Assembly: GCA_029379385.1 (NCBI GenBank)
Contig: CM055611.1
Location: 11,416,062-11,480,061 of the forward strand
Source: Quillaja saponaria
Lineage: Eukaryota; Streptophyta; Magnoliopsida; Fabales; Quillajaceae
Length of the DNA: 64,000 bases
Reading direction: 5' to 3'
A program made the translations under genes and the position numbers. The notes below the pieces were generated by a model. That model saw only the letters and a list, made by a program, of their open reading frames with translations, did not search any database and was not told where the DNA came from. Positions 35,295-46,549 of this stretch are shown piece by piece; the stretch's first letter is position 1, and the number at the start of each line of letters is the position of its first letter.

Positions 35295-35751
35295 GTACAT
35301 GCTTAGAATTCTGGTGGAATCTTAGTTCCTTTGCTTATGCTAACCACTCATTTGTTATCACAATATAACTTTATTGGATTTACAATGTCAAGAACCACCC
35401 AAGTTTAGTTATGAACTTCTTGATTCAAACTGCCTCTTTAGTTGCTTTAAAGGCAACTATATACTCAGCTTCGATTATAGAATCTGCCATTGTTTCTTGC
35501 TTGAAACTTTTCCACTAAGTATGAATATTTATTTAGACTGTGAGTTGTAATCATCCCTATTAGTTTAAAAGCTTGCATTGGCATATCCTAGAACATTCAG
35601 TTCTTCAGTTTCTCCATATATTAAGAATGTTCTTTAGTCCTTTTCAAGTACTGGGGGATGTTCTTAATTGCTTTCAAGTGCCGTTCTCCTGGAATTGCCT
35701 GGTATATGTTTGTAACACTTAAAGCACATGATGGCATCTGCATAACATGAC
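35295..35751 (-). pseudogene. Copia X pol, RNase H segment
   Basis: Minus strand, read from 35751 downwards: a frameshifted stretch, then HLKAIKNIPQYLKRTKEHS, GETEELNVLGYANASF, WKSFKQETMADSIIEAEYI, AFKATKEAV, stop, IKKFITKLGWF, and AKELRFHQNSKHV up to 35300. These follow the Ty1-copia RNase H pattern (WKS-KQ---ADS--EAEYIA, KEA-W-RKF). Internal stops and frameshifts are present. A 3.63-kb LTR interrupts it on the right at 35752 and the 1.74-kb solo LTR interrupts it on the left. Confidence 0.9.
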
Positions 35752-38700
35752 TGTTATAACTCGATAATGTAAAAATCGAGTTTTAAGACACAATGTGTAA
35801 ATTTACGTTCTAAAATAAATTGTTATAACCCGATAATTGCACATACATCTTATAATTTTTTTTATGTAAATTGTCGTGATTAAGTGGTTAAAGTGTTACA
35901 CAAAGTAAAATTTATGCAAATGAATATTTGTATAATATATATATATATATATAATTCAAGAATTAATTCTTAATACCTAATGGGTTAACTTAAATCTTGA
36001 AATTTACTTGTGTAACTTTATTGATGTGTGTATGAATGGTAAAGAATATATACATACATATATATATATATAATCAAGGAATTAATTCCACTTACCATTT
36101 AATTAGAGGACTAACTTTAACTTTTTTTTCATTTCTATTTCCATTTTGTCCTTTTCTTTCCTTAACCTTCCAATTCATTTAAACCACCGTCCTTCTTTTC
36201 TTTCCTTTGCTCTGCTTCTTAAGTCTTCTAGAATCTCCTCCATTATTATATGCTGGCATTCTTGGCTGGCTGTGAATCAAACTTCCTTTTGATGGTTCAA
36301 TCTTATTTCTTCCTTCCTTGTAACCGTGATTGTGGGTGAGTAGCTGCTTCGTGCTTGAGTTCCAGGTTTGGCCGTGGTTGGGGGATTGACTTATTGAATT
36401 AGGGAACTGCTACTAGCACTAGAAAACGTGCAATAATATCCCTGTTTTGAATGTTTCCAATGCTGAACTTCTACTTTGTTTGAATCTGTTGAACTACCAT
36501 GCACTTCCTCCTTCTCTCTTAGTCATGCACTTTGCGTTACAGTCGTACTGTCTTGCTTGAAGCTGGAGCTATTTCAAGCAAACTTCTTGTGTGATGCTTG
36601 CTGCCTTTGATTTGGAGCTGGTTGGAGTGTATTTTTCTTTCAATTATGGTTGAGAATAACAACCTTGTTATTATGTTTAATCCTTGAATTCTTGCCCCTG
36701 TTTTGCATGTTTTGATTGAGTTTCCTTTTTCTTTTCTTTGTAAATGCTTGCTGCCTTCTCTTGCATGTGCTTTGCTGTGTGTCTTTCCTCAAATACGTGT
36801 TCAGCTCTTTCTTGGTTCCTTTATATGTGTGTGTGGGTGAAGTTTGGAGCTGTGTGTATGAAATAGGGTGTGTGAGTTATATAAACCATACTTCTAGCCT
36901 GATTAGGTGGAGGATCTGCTTTGTCTGTGAGTGATAAATGTGTTATAATAGGTAGTAGTGAATTAATAGTAGGAAGCATGAAGTAAGGCAGCAAATGTAC
37001 TGCCATGTTTATTAGGAAGTTGAAGGAATTCAAATTCCTCCTTAATCCAAATATTTTTTTTTTTTTGTAAAAAAAAGATAATCTTAAGAACTAAATTTTG
37101 ATTTTAGGGTGTAATATAACAAAAAGGAATTAGTGTAGGAATTTTATTACCTTTGAACCATAGTTTTGGTAAGTTATATGTTAAATTAAGAATTGTAATT
37201 TCTTAGTTAAGTGAATTGTTGGGAATTTCTTTTGATTTAATTAGGAAAGTTAGGAAAAGTAGTGGTAATGGATCAAAGATTATTAACAATAAATGTATAT
37301 GGTAATTATAATTACTAGAATTGGGATTCTTAGATCTTTGTTATTAGAGATTAATTGAATTTGAATAAGAAGTTTTTGAACAAGAATAAAGAATAGTTGG
37401 TTAATGTGGTGATTTAAAAATTTAATGAAATTGAGTAGTGAGTATAGGCATAAGATGTTATTGGTGAGGTGAAATGTTGAAAGTGAGAGTTGAATGGTTT
37501 TTAAAAGGGATACAGGGCAGATTTGTGGGTGAAAGGAATTCAGTATTTCAAGTGTCTTCAGGATTGAATTAAATTAAGAGCTTAAAAGAGAAAGTGTAAC
37601 TTAGGATCTTGAAATATTGTCTAAAAAATTTCGTAGCTTGGTTCTAAGTATGTTGTTAGTTAAAGTTGTTAGACTCCGGCTAGGTCATGCAGGATTTTTA
37701 GTGCCCTGTTTTTGGTTCATGTAAGAAATTGAATGGGTTCAATACTGATTTTAGGAAAAGTTTTTAAAGATAGATTTACTTGTCTACTTACAAACTCAAT
37801 AAACAGAATTAGATTTCATTTTTCCTAGAGAAAGTTATGTTCAAATAACTAAGGAAAGGTCAGAGCTATCAAAATCCTGCGTGTTATAGAATTTGTTGCG
37901 ACTTCAAACAATAAACTGTATTGATATACAAATCTAAAATTTTTAAATGATATACCACTGTAAAGCTACATGTGTCTAGTATTTTATAAATTTTATGAAA
38001 CTAGATTCAGAGTTTTCTAGAGAAAGATGTGACCGTTAAAGTGGACACTGGTCTAAACCCCAAGTTTAGACAGTCTCAACATCTCTAAGTCACTAAGTGC
38101 TTTTTATCTTTTCTAATGGTTTCTTCTACCCTATGCATTATCAAGTAAAATATATTTTCATTATTAACTTTATCACATAAAGTATAATTCATATTAATTG
38201 ACATGTAATAGCTTAATGAAAAACTTTCATAAAGAAACTTATACAAGTTGAGATATAAGCTTAGTAATTAAAAGATTATAACAATAATGTTCATGAACTA
38301 AGTATTATTTGGGATTATGAATTTCAGTTTCGGATTCAAATGTGGACCTGATAAGACGAGTGGACGCAAGTGTGAGTGATGAGTGGAATCAGTTACGGGT
38401 GAATGGTTAAATGCTACCTTTAGGGGCTAGATTAGTACGTGTAATTATACGTTTATTTGAATATGCGTAATATATGGATAATAAGCAAATAGAGTACTTC
38501 AATAATTTATTTAAATTATGTTTGTTTGATATTAATTGCTGTGTTTGACATTAGTTGTGGTTGATAAGGGCCAACAACGTAAGATTCTTATGAAAATTGA
38601 TTTTTATCTTCGAAATTAAAAATCCAGGTGCACGTAAGATGTTCTGATTTAAAATTATAAGAAAATTCTGATTCTGATAAATATATATATTTTTTTTAAA

Positions 38701-39381
38701 TTAAGTGCTCAGCCCGGTGGGATGGATTGTGTAGGGAGATCAAATTGTTGTGCGGGCGCGTAAATGCCCGGTAGGAGGTGATAATGTTGTGCGGGGCTGG
38801 GTTACTCGTTGGCTCTCTGGTTGTTTTGCTTAATATTATTTCTCTATTTAATTTGTGATATTGTGTATCATGTAAATTATGACTTTATGATGATTACAAT
38901 GTATACATGTAACGTGAGTTACGATATGAACAATATTACTATATATGTTATATATTTGGGTGGTGTGTTGCTAGTACTCTTCGGGTACGATTTTCCACTC
39001 ACATAGTACATAGGACTCACCCCTCTCTTGTGAATTTTTTTTTTGTAACATGAGTTCTTTACATGGCGTCGCCGAGCTGGTGACTCGATGATTTAGTACA
39101 GCAAGGTATTTACAGGATCTCAGACTTGCAGTCAAGGATAAAAGTTTGCAGTCACACTAGAATGGTGGAATGTTTAATTTTGTATGATGTAATAGTCTAG
39201 ATATTTGTCCTCGTGTGGAATTAGGAACACGTATGTTGTATTTTGAGGCAAGTTATATAAATTTTCAGTAAGTTGTTATTTGTTTCAAAAAAACAAACTT
39301 TTACAGTTGACATTTATTTTGTAAAAGTTACTTTTATTTTTTTGTTGGGTCAAGAGTCATGCCTCCGTGAGGGGTGTGATA
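35752..39381 (+). mobile_element. Gypsy-type solo LTR, copy 2 (3630 bp), 5-bp target duplication
   Basis: Starts TGTTATAACTCG and ends GGTGTGATA (CA worn to TA). Flanked by ATGAC at 35747-35751 and ATGAC at 39382-39386. On both sides the minus strand is copia pol, and the copia frame resumes across the gap, which confirms the boundaries. The first 70 bp are nearly repeated at 35822 (TGTTATAACCCGATAAT), a small internal duplication of the LTR start. The long body and the shared blocks with 23218-26900 mark a Ty3-gypsy family. (AT)n runs lie at about 35936-35952 and 36059-36072. Overlapping open frames at 36716-36934 (plus) and 36821-37033 (minus) are not known proteins. Confidence 0.9.
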
Positions 39382-39426
39382 ATGACATACACGATTGAAA
39401 CAATTGCTGAAGCATATGACATTTAT
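39382..39426 (-). pseudogene. Copia X pol, short segment just before RNase H
   Basis: About 40 bases of copia pol stranded between two insertions. On the minus strand it reads MSYASAIVSIV and runs into the frame interrupted at 35751, matching the conserved PYASAIGS--YAM block of Ty1-copia polyproteins. To the right it is cut by an antisense LTR that begins near 39427. Confidence 0.75.
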
Positions 39427-40901
39427 TGTTGATTTTAATCATGAAAGTGCACTTATTGCTACCAAGTAATATAATGAAAGTAGAGTATCATTCCCATGAG
39501 GAATTATCACTAGAAATTCCCTAAGTACTAAAATTAAAAGAACCTAATTTTATTCGAACAACCGAATTGATTTTAGGAAATAATTATAAAATAAAATTAG
39601 CTAACCAAAATAATCATAAAGATTCAAATAATAAAAGTAGGCTCACAATACTGTTCAACACTTCACTTGAATCTCCTTCACTCTCTCTTAACTTACCTAA
39701 TGGCTCAATTTGTTGACTTTGAGTTTTAAATCAATTATAAGCATCTTCTAATATTCTTATAATATTATCCCTCTAAGCTAATTCACTATGTTCCTATGAA
39801 AACTAGATTAAGAAAAGACTCATTAAGGTTAGACTCTGAATTTGGTTACATATGACATAAGAGTATATTCCTGTCTCACATATAAAACAAAATATTCAAT
39901 TAGATGAATGAATACAATTATATATTATTTCAGTTATGCCTAACCCTAAATTCCATTTTCCAAGTTTGTTTAGGTTGCCTAAACAATCTAATTGGTGGCA
40001 ATTAGAAGAATTAACAATAAGATGAAAATAAACAACTATAAACAATTAAACATAAGAGATTGAGAAGAAGGAAAGAACATGTTGAGTTTAGGTTACAAAC
40101 CTAGAAAAGTAAATTACTCCATTCTAACTAAGGAAAACATGACTTTCAATATAAGAAAGTTCATAAAAAAACCAAAAGGGAAGAAAACAAAACTAAAAGT
40201 CATGAGGCCTTCAATTCTTCAAGAACTCCCAAGAATCTTTTGCTTCCTTGCTCTAATATCCTTCCATAGTTGCCTAGCCTTTGCCCTTTTTAAATGCCTT
40301 TTAAAATCCTAATTTTTGTCAAATATGTTACAAAGTATCGCTTAGGCACCGTGACCTTGGCATCCTAGTGCTGTGGTGCTAGCTCCTTGGACTTTGAGTA
40401 TCATGATGTGGCTTCTGGTGCCGCAGTTCTAACTTTCTAGCACCATAACGCCTAACTCTCGGGTTCTAGGATGTTTTAAATGTCCTTCTAGTGTCGAAGC
40501 CTCCAAATTCTAGCACCACGACTTCCAAATTCTAGTGCCATGGTGCCTAAGGCTCAGGATTGTTAACTGCTTCCAGCTATATATCCAACACTACGGTTTT
40601 AAAACTTCTAGGGCCACAATGCTAACTTCTCGGTTTCTTTACCCTTCTTCTTGCTTTGGCATGTCTTTCCAATGAGAACCTTTAAAACAAAAAAACAAAC
40701 AGAATCAAAGACTAAAATAAACGCAAACTATTTAATAAAAACCAAACAAAAATTAGTAAAAAACAACATCCTAAAATAACTAGGATTAAACTAGGAAATA
40801 GACGAAAAGTGATTGAATTCCACTCCCAAGTTCAAGAACTTTGAAAAATTAGTACCCAAAAGGGCAATAAAATAACTCTTTTTCAAAGAGTTATCACACT
40901 C
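39427..40901 (-). mobile_element. Antisense LTR of the 1.4-kb gypsy family
   Basis: Starts TGTTGATTTTAATCATG at 39427 (complement of the LTR end ATTAATATCAACA seen at 51003-51015) and ends AGAGTTATCACA at about 40901 (complement of TGTGATAACTCT). The polypurine tract follows at about 40902-40915 as CTCCCAAACTTAA. The GC-rich core at 40340-40620 contains many TGGTGC and GGCACC motifs. About 1475 bp. It cuts the copia X pol frame on its left side. Confidence 0.8.
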
Positions 40902-41179
40902 CCAAACTTAATTGCTACTCCTTGAGAAAAAGAGAAAAAGACAATAAAACAAAAAAAAGATTAACGACAGCTAGAGATGAAATATATTGAACTAACATCT
41001 TCTCCAAAGAAATGCTCAAAAATTATCTTTAAATTTTGACTCAAAGTAAAACATAGGTATCATTCAAGTTCATCATTCTTGGTTGGATTTCAGGTGCGTG
41101 TGTAAGCTTTTAGACCTAAGCGAATGTTCACTATAACATAAAAGAACAGTAAGCTGAAGAGTAGGGGCTGCAGCTGTGG
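40902..41179 (-). mobile_element. Polypurine tract and 3' end of internal region, minus strand
   Basis: A remnant of the region just upstream of a 3' LTR: the complement of AAGTTTGGGAG joins the LTR at 39427-40901. No coding similarity. Truncated where a second antisense LTR begins near 41180. Confidence 0.55.
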
Positions 41180-42305
41180 ACTTGGTTAAGATTCATTAAG
41201 ATTATACCTAAATTGGCTACAAAAGTCATATAAGTATATTCCTATCTTATACACAAATAAAATTTAACATCATGTGTATGAATTCAATCAATGTTATATA
41301 TATTAGGGCTAAACCTAAATTCCTTTTTGAAGCTCCTTTAGGTTTCCTAATTCAATCAAATTGGTAGCCAATGAATCCAATGAATTAGAAGCATTAATAG
41401 TAAAATGAAATAAATAATTCAATTACCAAACCATAAGCAATCAATAAATAATAAAAACCATCAATCTACATGTTAAGTTCAATTGTATTCCTAGAGAATA
41501 AATTAGATAATGCTATCTAGTGTAGACATAAACTCAAATAAAATCACAATCCAAGTGAATATAAGAAAAAATGAAAGAGAGAGAAGGATAAAAGGAAACT
41601 AGAAGGTTGTCAATCTTCAACCAATTCTCATCTAAGCTCTTCTTACCTTCTTGCCCGCTTGATGGCTTCTTTTATCTCTAAAAAATTTCAGTTTTATTGT
41701 GTACTCTAAGTCCACAATCTATTCCCTCTTTTATCGGCTTTAAAACCATGAATATGAGTCTAATTTGGATAGTTTATTAGACCAGCATTGCAGCCTTGAA
41801 GTCGTAGCACTGCTTTCATAATGCCCTAGCACTGCATCCCTAATGCCCTAGCACTGTGGCTCTCAAATTGGTGTGAAAAATCAACATCATAGGAGTCTGG
41901 CAATGGCACTGGTGCCATGATGCTCATATCTCGAGCTCCTTAGCAATATCCCTTTGCACCTTAGCGCTCATCCTTTGGGCTCCTTAAATAGAGACTTTTG
42001 GCAGCAACTTACTGTTTTACGATTTTTGCAATTTTGAGCTTGAATTCACCTCCAATTTGACTTCTAATAGGATTCCTTTAAGCAATAAACCTTTAAAACA
42101 CAAACTAAGTTAAATTAAGTTCGAACTCATATAAAATACCTAAATCCTAGCATAAATCAACTAGGATTCAACATCCTAATGTAACAAGGACTTAACTAAA
42201 ACTTTAACTAAAACTAAGCAAAAACTAATTAAAACTCTAGAACATAGGTATCATAATATGAGTAAAAGGATATAAAATAAGTCTATTTCCAATAGTTATT
42301 AGGTT
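41180..42305 (-). mobile_element. Second antisense LTR of the 1.4-kb gypsy family, truncated
   Basis: Parallels 39810-40901. AAGATTCATTAAGATTATACC with TTGGCTACAAAAGTCAT matches AAGACTCATTAAGGTTAGACT with TTGGTTACATATGACAT. It ends near 42298 with AATAGTTATTAGG, the worn complement of the LTR start. The first about 390 bp of the LTR are missing. The core near 41780-41950 again has GCACTGCATCCC-type motifs. On its right it abuts a gypsy integrase frame. Confidence 0.65.
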
Positions 42306-43280
42306 TTATCTTACAGTCTACGTAACTCTTTTGTCAACTTTGATCAGTCAACAAATTCTGCCTCACTTGGTCTATGACTTCTGAAGTTTGCACTGAATCA
42401 AGTCCTAATAATTTATGTTAACCTACTTCAATCCAAAACAATGGCGGTCTACACTTCCTTCCCTATAAAGATTCATAAGGTGTCATTTGCAAGTTCTGAT
42501 GGTAGATATTATTATATGTAAATTTCGCTTTAGGTGTTTAAAAGTCCCAATTACCTTTATGATCCAATACACTAGCCCTCAACATATCTTCCACAGTCTC
42601 AATGGTTCTCCAGTCTGACCATCATTTTGAGGATGATATGTCGTACTAAACTGTAGTTTCGTGTCCATCACAGCCTACAACACTTGCTAAAATTTTGATG
42701 TAAATCTTGTCTCACGATTTGACATAATACTTGTTGGCACTATCTCATTCACATACAATTCTGCCAGCTTATCCAAAGAAGACAAAATCATAATGGGTAG
42801 AAAATGAGTAGATTTAGTCAATTTGTCCACTAATACCCAAATCGTATCATGACCACTTAACATTCTCGACAATCCCATAATGAAATCCATTAATACACTA
42901 TTCCACTTCCACTCCAAAATTTCCAATGGTCGTAAACCCTGCAAGTTTCTAATGCTCGACATCACTCTTTGACAAGTCAAACACCTAGACATATACTCTG
43001 CTATATCCCTTTTCATTTTGTTCCACCAAAACTGCTTCCTTAATCCTTATACATCTTAGTAGCCCCAGGGTGAATCCCAAACCGACTCTTATTTGCTTCA
43101 TCCAAAATCAACTGTCGAAGGCCAACTTCAGTATAGTCTACCTCGAAATTCAAATTCACCATCTTCATCCAAGTTGAATTTAACTGTTTTGACTTTCATT
43201 ACCTTCTGCTTCACCTTTTTCAATTTTGCATCTCTAGAAAAAACCTCATTTATTCTTTGCCTCAAATCCAGTTGAATCTA
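42306..43280 (-). pseudogene. Ty3-gypsy integrase remnant
   Basis: Minus strand, N to C: FRGRLYTEVGLRQLILDEA then NKSRFGIHPGATKMYKD (zinc-binding region; the first histidine of the HHCC motif reads asparagine), a frameshift near 43020, CLTCQ, WKWNSVLMDFIMGLSR (first catalytic aspartate), then IWVLVDKLTKSTHFLP. Near 42700 the SDRD motif reads SNRE, so the second catalytic aspartate is lost. Frameshifts follow; FSTTYHPQNDGQT and VIDQVRQNLLTDQS are still visible down to SYVDCK near 42310, where an antisense LTR cuts the frame. Integrase inserts retrotransposon DNA into chromosomes. This copy is inactive. Lineage within gypsy is not determined, though a chromovirus is likely. Confidence 0.9.
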
Positions 43281-44430
43281 TATATGGCACAAACTAGTTA
43301 CCTTAAAGTTATGTTTTAGCACTTCAAAACTCAAACAAAAAAGCCTCTAATGAAATAGTTCACACAATTGATGGTTAAGAACCATTACCTTCTTTTGAAA
43401 AGGATTCAAAGGAATTGATTCACTCTTAGGTTACGTGCTAGCTTTCACTTAATTGGTCAAATTGTTAATGGAAGATTGTTCTTGAAGCAAAAACTCTTTT
43501 GCTTTAGCAAAGGGAGTCAAAACTAAGGAGGAGAATTTCAAGAACTCTTCTTGTTCACAATCTTTCACAAGGCTAAATGTCACTTGTGTCTAGCATATTT
43601 TAATTAGCTTTGGCCGAGTACCCTTAGTTACATATATAGGGGGCAACTAAGGCCCAAAGCTTCTTTAGTAATCCATAATCTTAATATGGTTACTAAAGGA
43701 CCTTTAGACTACTAGTGTCTTACATCTAATTAAGATTGGCACTAGACCTTTTATTGGCTTTTAAGAAAACTAGTCTTGCTATATATGTATTGGTGACAAT
43801 TACCTTTTTGCCCTTATATGCTTAGAAGTTCACTGTTAATTCTATGACTCAATTAATTATTCTAGTTTCTTAACCTAAGTTAGTTAAAGTGTGTCACCCA
43901 AGAGGTTCACCCATATATTGACAATAAATGTAATTGGATACTTCATTAGAAGTTTGTTAAGTTAAAACACTTTATATTTAACTTTGGTTTTGCTAAACCA
44001 ACCAACTTACATTCATAAATCAAGACTGACATCTAGCAATGTATCATGACCACCTAAGTACAAGCGACGTTAATATCATTGATCACATCTTTAAGTGTTT
44101 GGTTATAGTGTAATGCAATCCTTTAATCAAACATATCCCGAGATAGACATAAGGCATAGATTCTAGTGTCAACCCTATTTTTGTCTAATCCATTTGTACT
44201 TGAAACCATATGTTTTGTTCCTCAAAGAGATTAAGAAATTCTTAATACGTTTCATTTTCCAAAGATTCCCAGAACAAGACATACTTGTCGATAAGTTATT
44301 CTTCCTTTTTCAGTAAGGATGATGAATTCTCTGTCTATCATTCATCTACCTTCTTATTCTTCACTACATGTCCAATATTCACCCATGTATTATCCTAATT
44401 ACAAGATAACGGAAATGACAAAACTAAAAG
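43281..44430 (-). mobile_element. LTR of the copia X family, second copy
   Basis: Relative of 32004-33364: both contain CTTGAAGCAA followed by CTTTTGCTT or CTTTGCTT, CAAGAACTCTTCTTG, CCATAA then ATATTAGGATT/TAATATGGTT, TAATTGGATACTTC, and TTCATCTAC then TTCACTACAT. Orientation and order fit the 5' LTR of minus-strand copia X, whose 3' LTR is at 32.0-33.4 kb. No Met-tRNA primer site was found at its left boundary. Right boundary with the CACTA remnant is approximate. Confidence 0.6.
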
Positions 44431-44589
44431 CAACCTGCTCTTTGAGCAAAGATAATAAGAGGTTAGTTTGTGAATAAATCAAGAATAATGTAAAGTTCCC
44501 TTATAGTTATGTTTCTCTTGTCTTGTTGTGTAAATATGAAAGAATGCAAAGTTTATGATATGAAAAGCCATGACTGTCATGTGTTTATG

Positions 44590-46319
44590 CAGAGGTTATT
44601 GCTAATTACATTTCAAGACTTCATTCCAAAGCCAATTTAGGATCCTACTACAGAACTTAGTTATTTCGTCCGGGATATTTGTACAACTAAACTGAGTGTT
44701 CCACATATAAAGCAACAAAAGTCAAATATACTTGTGACGCTTTATAGGTTGGAAACTAAGTTAATACTTGGTTTTTGGGATCTTATGGAACATTTACTTA
44801 TTCACTTGGCTTATGAGGCAAAATTTGGTGGCCTAGTGCAATGTTAGTGACATATCCTTTCGAAAGGTAACTTTCAAATTTCTTGCATTGGTTTTATTAT
44901 TATTATTTTTTTAAATTACAATTGTATATCAAATATTATATAACATTCATTAATAGGATGATGCATAATCTAATAAAATAAAATGTGAGAACCAGCAAAA
45001 GTTAATGGCACAAGTTAAGGGCTCAATTGTCAAGGCTTACATGCTCGAGGAAACAACAAATTTTTGTAGCCTTTACTTTGCAAGCAATGTATGTAGAAAG
45101 ATACGGAACCAGGCCGAAATGATTATGACAATATTGATCTAACTGGTCGAGCATCTATATTTTCTTATCTTAGTAAAACTATTGGATGTGCTTAGTCTAA
45201 ACTGCTAGAAGATTGCGAGTATAATAAAGAGGTGATATGTGTTCTTCTCAACTATAAAGAAATTGGACTTTTTTTAGAGTAAGTTTCAAAAACTCTGCAT
45301 TAGTAGTACCTTCAAACTTTTTACACATAACTTGTATTGTCATACATTTTTTTTTGTAGCCAATTCGATTCAATAATAAGAGTTGATGATCTCAATATCA
45401 CCGGTAAATAACCCGAGAGACTACATGAAAGCGAATTTCTACAATAGCTATGCCAACTAATCAAAATTCATCGATTATAATTAAACTTAACTCTATTTCA
45501 TTAATGACTTCTTTATTCTTATAAATGTCATAATTACATAAGTATTGCATGATATAAGTATTGATGAGCACGTACGAGATATAACTATGAGTCTAAATTG
45601 GTTTGCTTACTCTTACAATGAATACATTGTAAATGATTATAGGTTTCACATAGAACATCATGCGAAAAACAAAAATACAATGAATAATGATGTTTGTGTG
45701 AAGGGAGCTATTATAATGCATGTGTTTACAATTTTTACAGTATGTTGATTGATATGATTGAGTTGGAGTATAGAAGTCCCAACAACAAAGTTGTCATGTT
45801 CAAGTGTCGATGGTATGATTCTTCTGACATAAACTTAAATTTGATCCCCAACATTGTTTGATTAAGATAAATCACAAATCCAAACTTAACTCAGATGAGC
45901 CATTTGTGTTAGGTTATCAAGTGACACTAGTTTTTTATGCACAATATCTATCTAAGAAAAGAGAAAGTATTGGTTGGTGGGTAATATGTACAATGAAACC
46001 AAAAAATTCTATTAATTTACCTATGGCTAAAGATAACACTAAAAATGTGTTGCGGATGTATTCAAACTTTTTTCAAGATTAAGAAACCCAATATCTAGCT
46101 CCGGTTACCATTGAAGATGATGACAGTCTCCCTAAATCACTTTATAGCAGAAATGTGATGGAAGAAGTTAATCAAAATAAGCTTCTTCAATCAAAGATCA
46201 AAAAACATGCTAGGTTAATTGTTAATGATGAATTTATTGAAGACGATGAAATCGTCTCAACTGATGAAGAAGATGATGATGAAAAGGTAGAGTCGATTGA
46301 TGAAAATGATGAGAATTAG
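44590..46319 (+). pseudogene. CACTA transposase-region protein (DUF4218/DUF4216-type), broken
   Basis: Coding remnant from the part of TNP2-type CACTA proteins that follows the catalytic domain. Segments: about 44660-44770, ELSYFVRDICTTKLSV and LYRLET; 44780-44832, LMEHLLIHLAYEAKFGG; 45015-45088, GSIVKAYMLEETTNFCSLYF (all DUF4218-like, pattern MEHLPVHLPYEA, AYL-EE---FCS-YF). Then 45545-45720, FAYSYNEYIVNDYRFHIEHH, and 45740-45830, MIELEYRSPNNKVVMFKCRW (DUF4216-like). 45858-46080 continues with KLNSDEPFVLGYQVTLVFYA, and after one in-frame stop (46081) an acidic tail rich in E and D reaches a stop at 46319. Several frameshifts and stops, so no protein is made. The domains have no assigned biochemical role. 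Confidence 0.85.
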
Positions 46320-46549
46320 TAGTTCTTTACCTGTATAATGCAAGTATGTTCATATATAGTTCATATTTTAATTAAGATAATGTTATTTACTAGCTAGTTT
46401 TTTTATTCATTTTATAAATAACTAACATAATCATATAACTTGTTGTTTTAGGTATATGTTACACAGTCATTCCTAGAGGTATAAGTTCTTTTAACTTCAT
46501 TTTCATTATGGGATTCTTGAGTAGTATTTTTATTCTCAAGTATACTTTA

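Noticed and set aside
36716..37033. Overlapping open frames on both strands with hydrophobic translations
   Set aside because: They lie in a solo LTR, overlap each other on opposite strands and show no family motif.
39422..42308. TTTAT as a target duplication of a single antisense element between 39427 and 42300
   Set aside because: The flanks are different genes (copia pol on the left, gypsy integrase on the right), so a shared AT-rich pentamer is probably chance.
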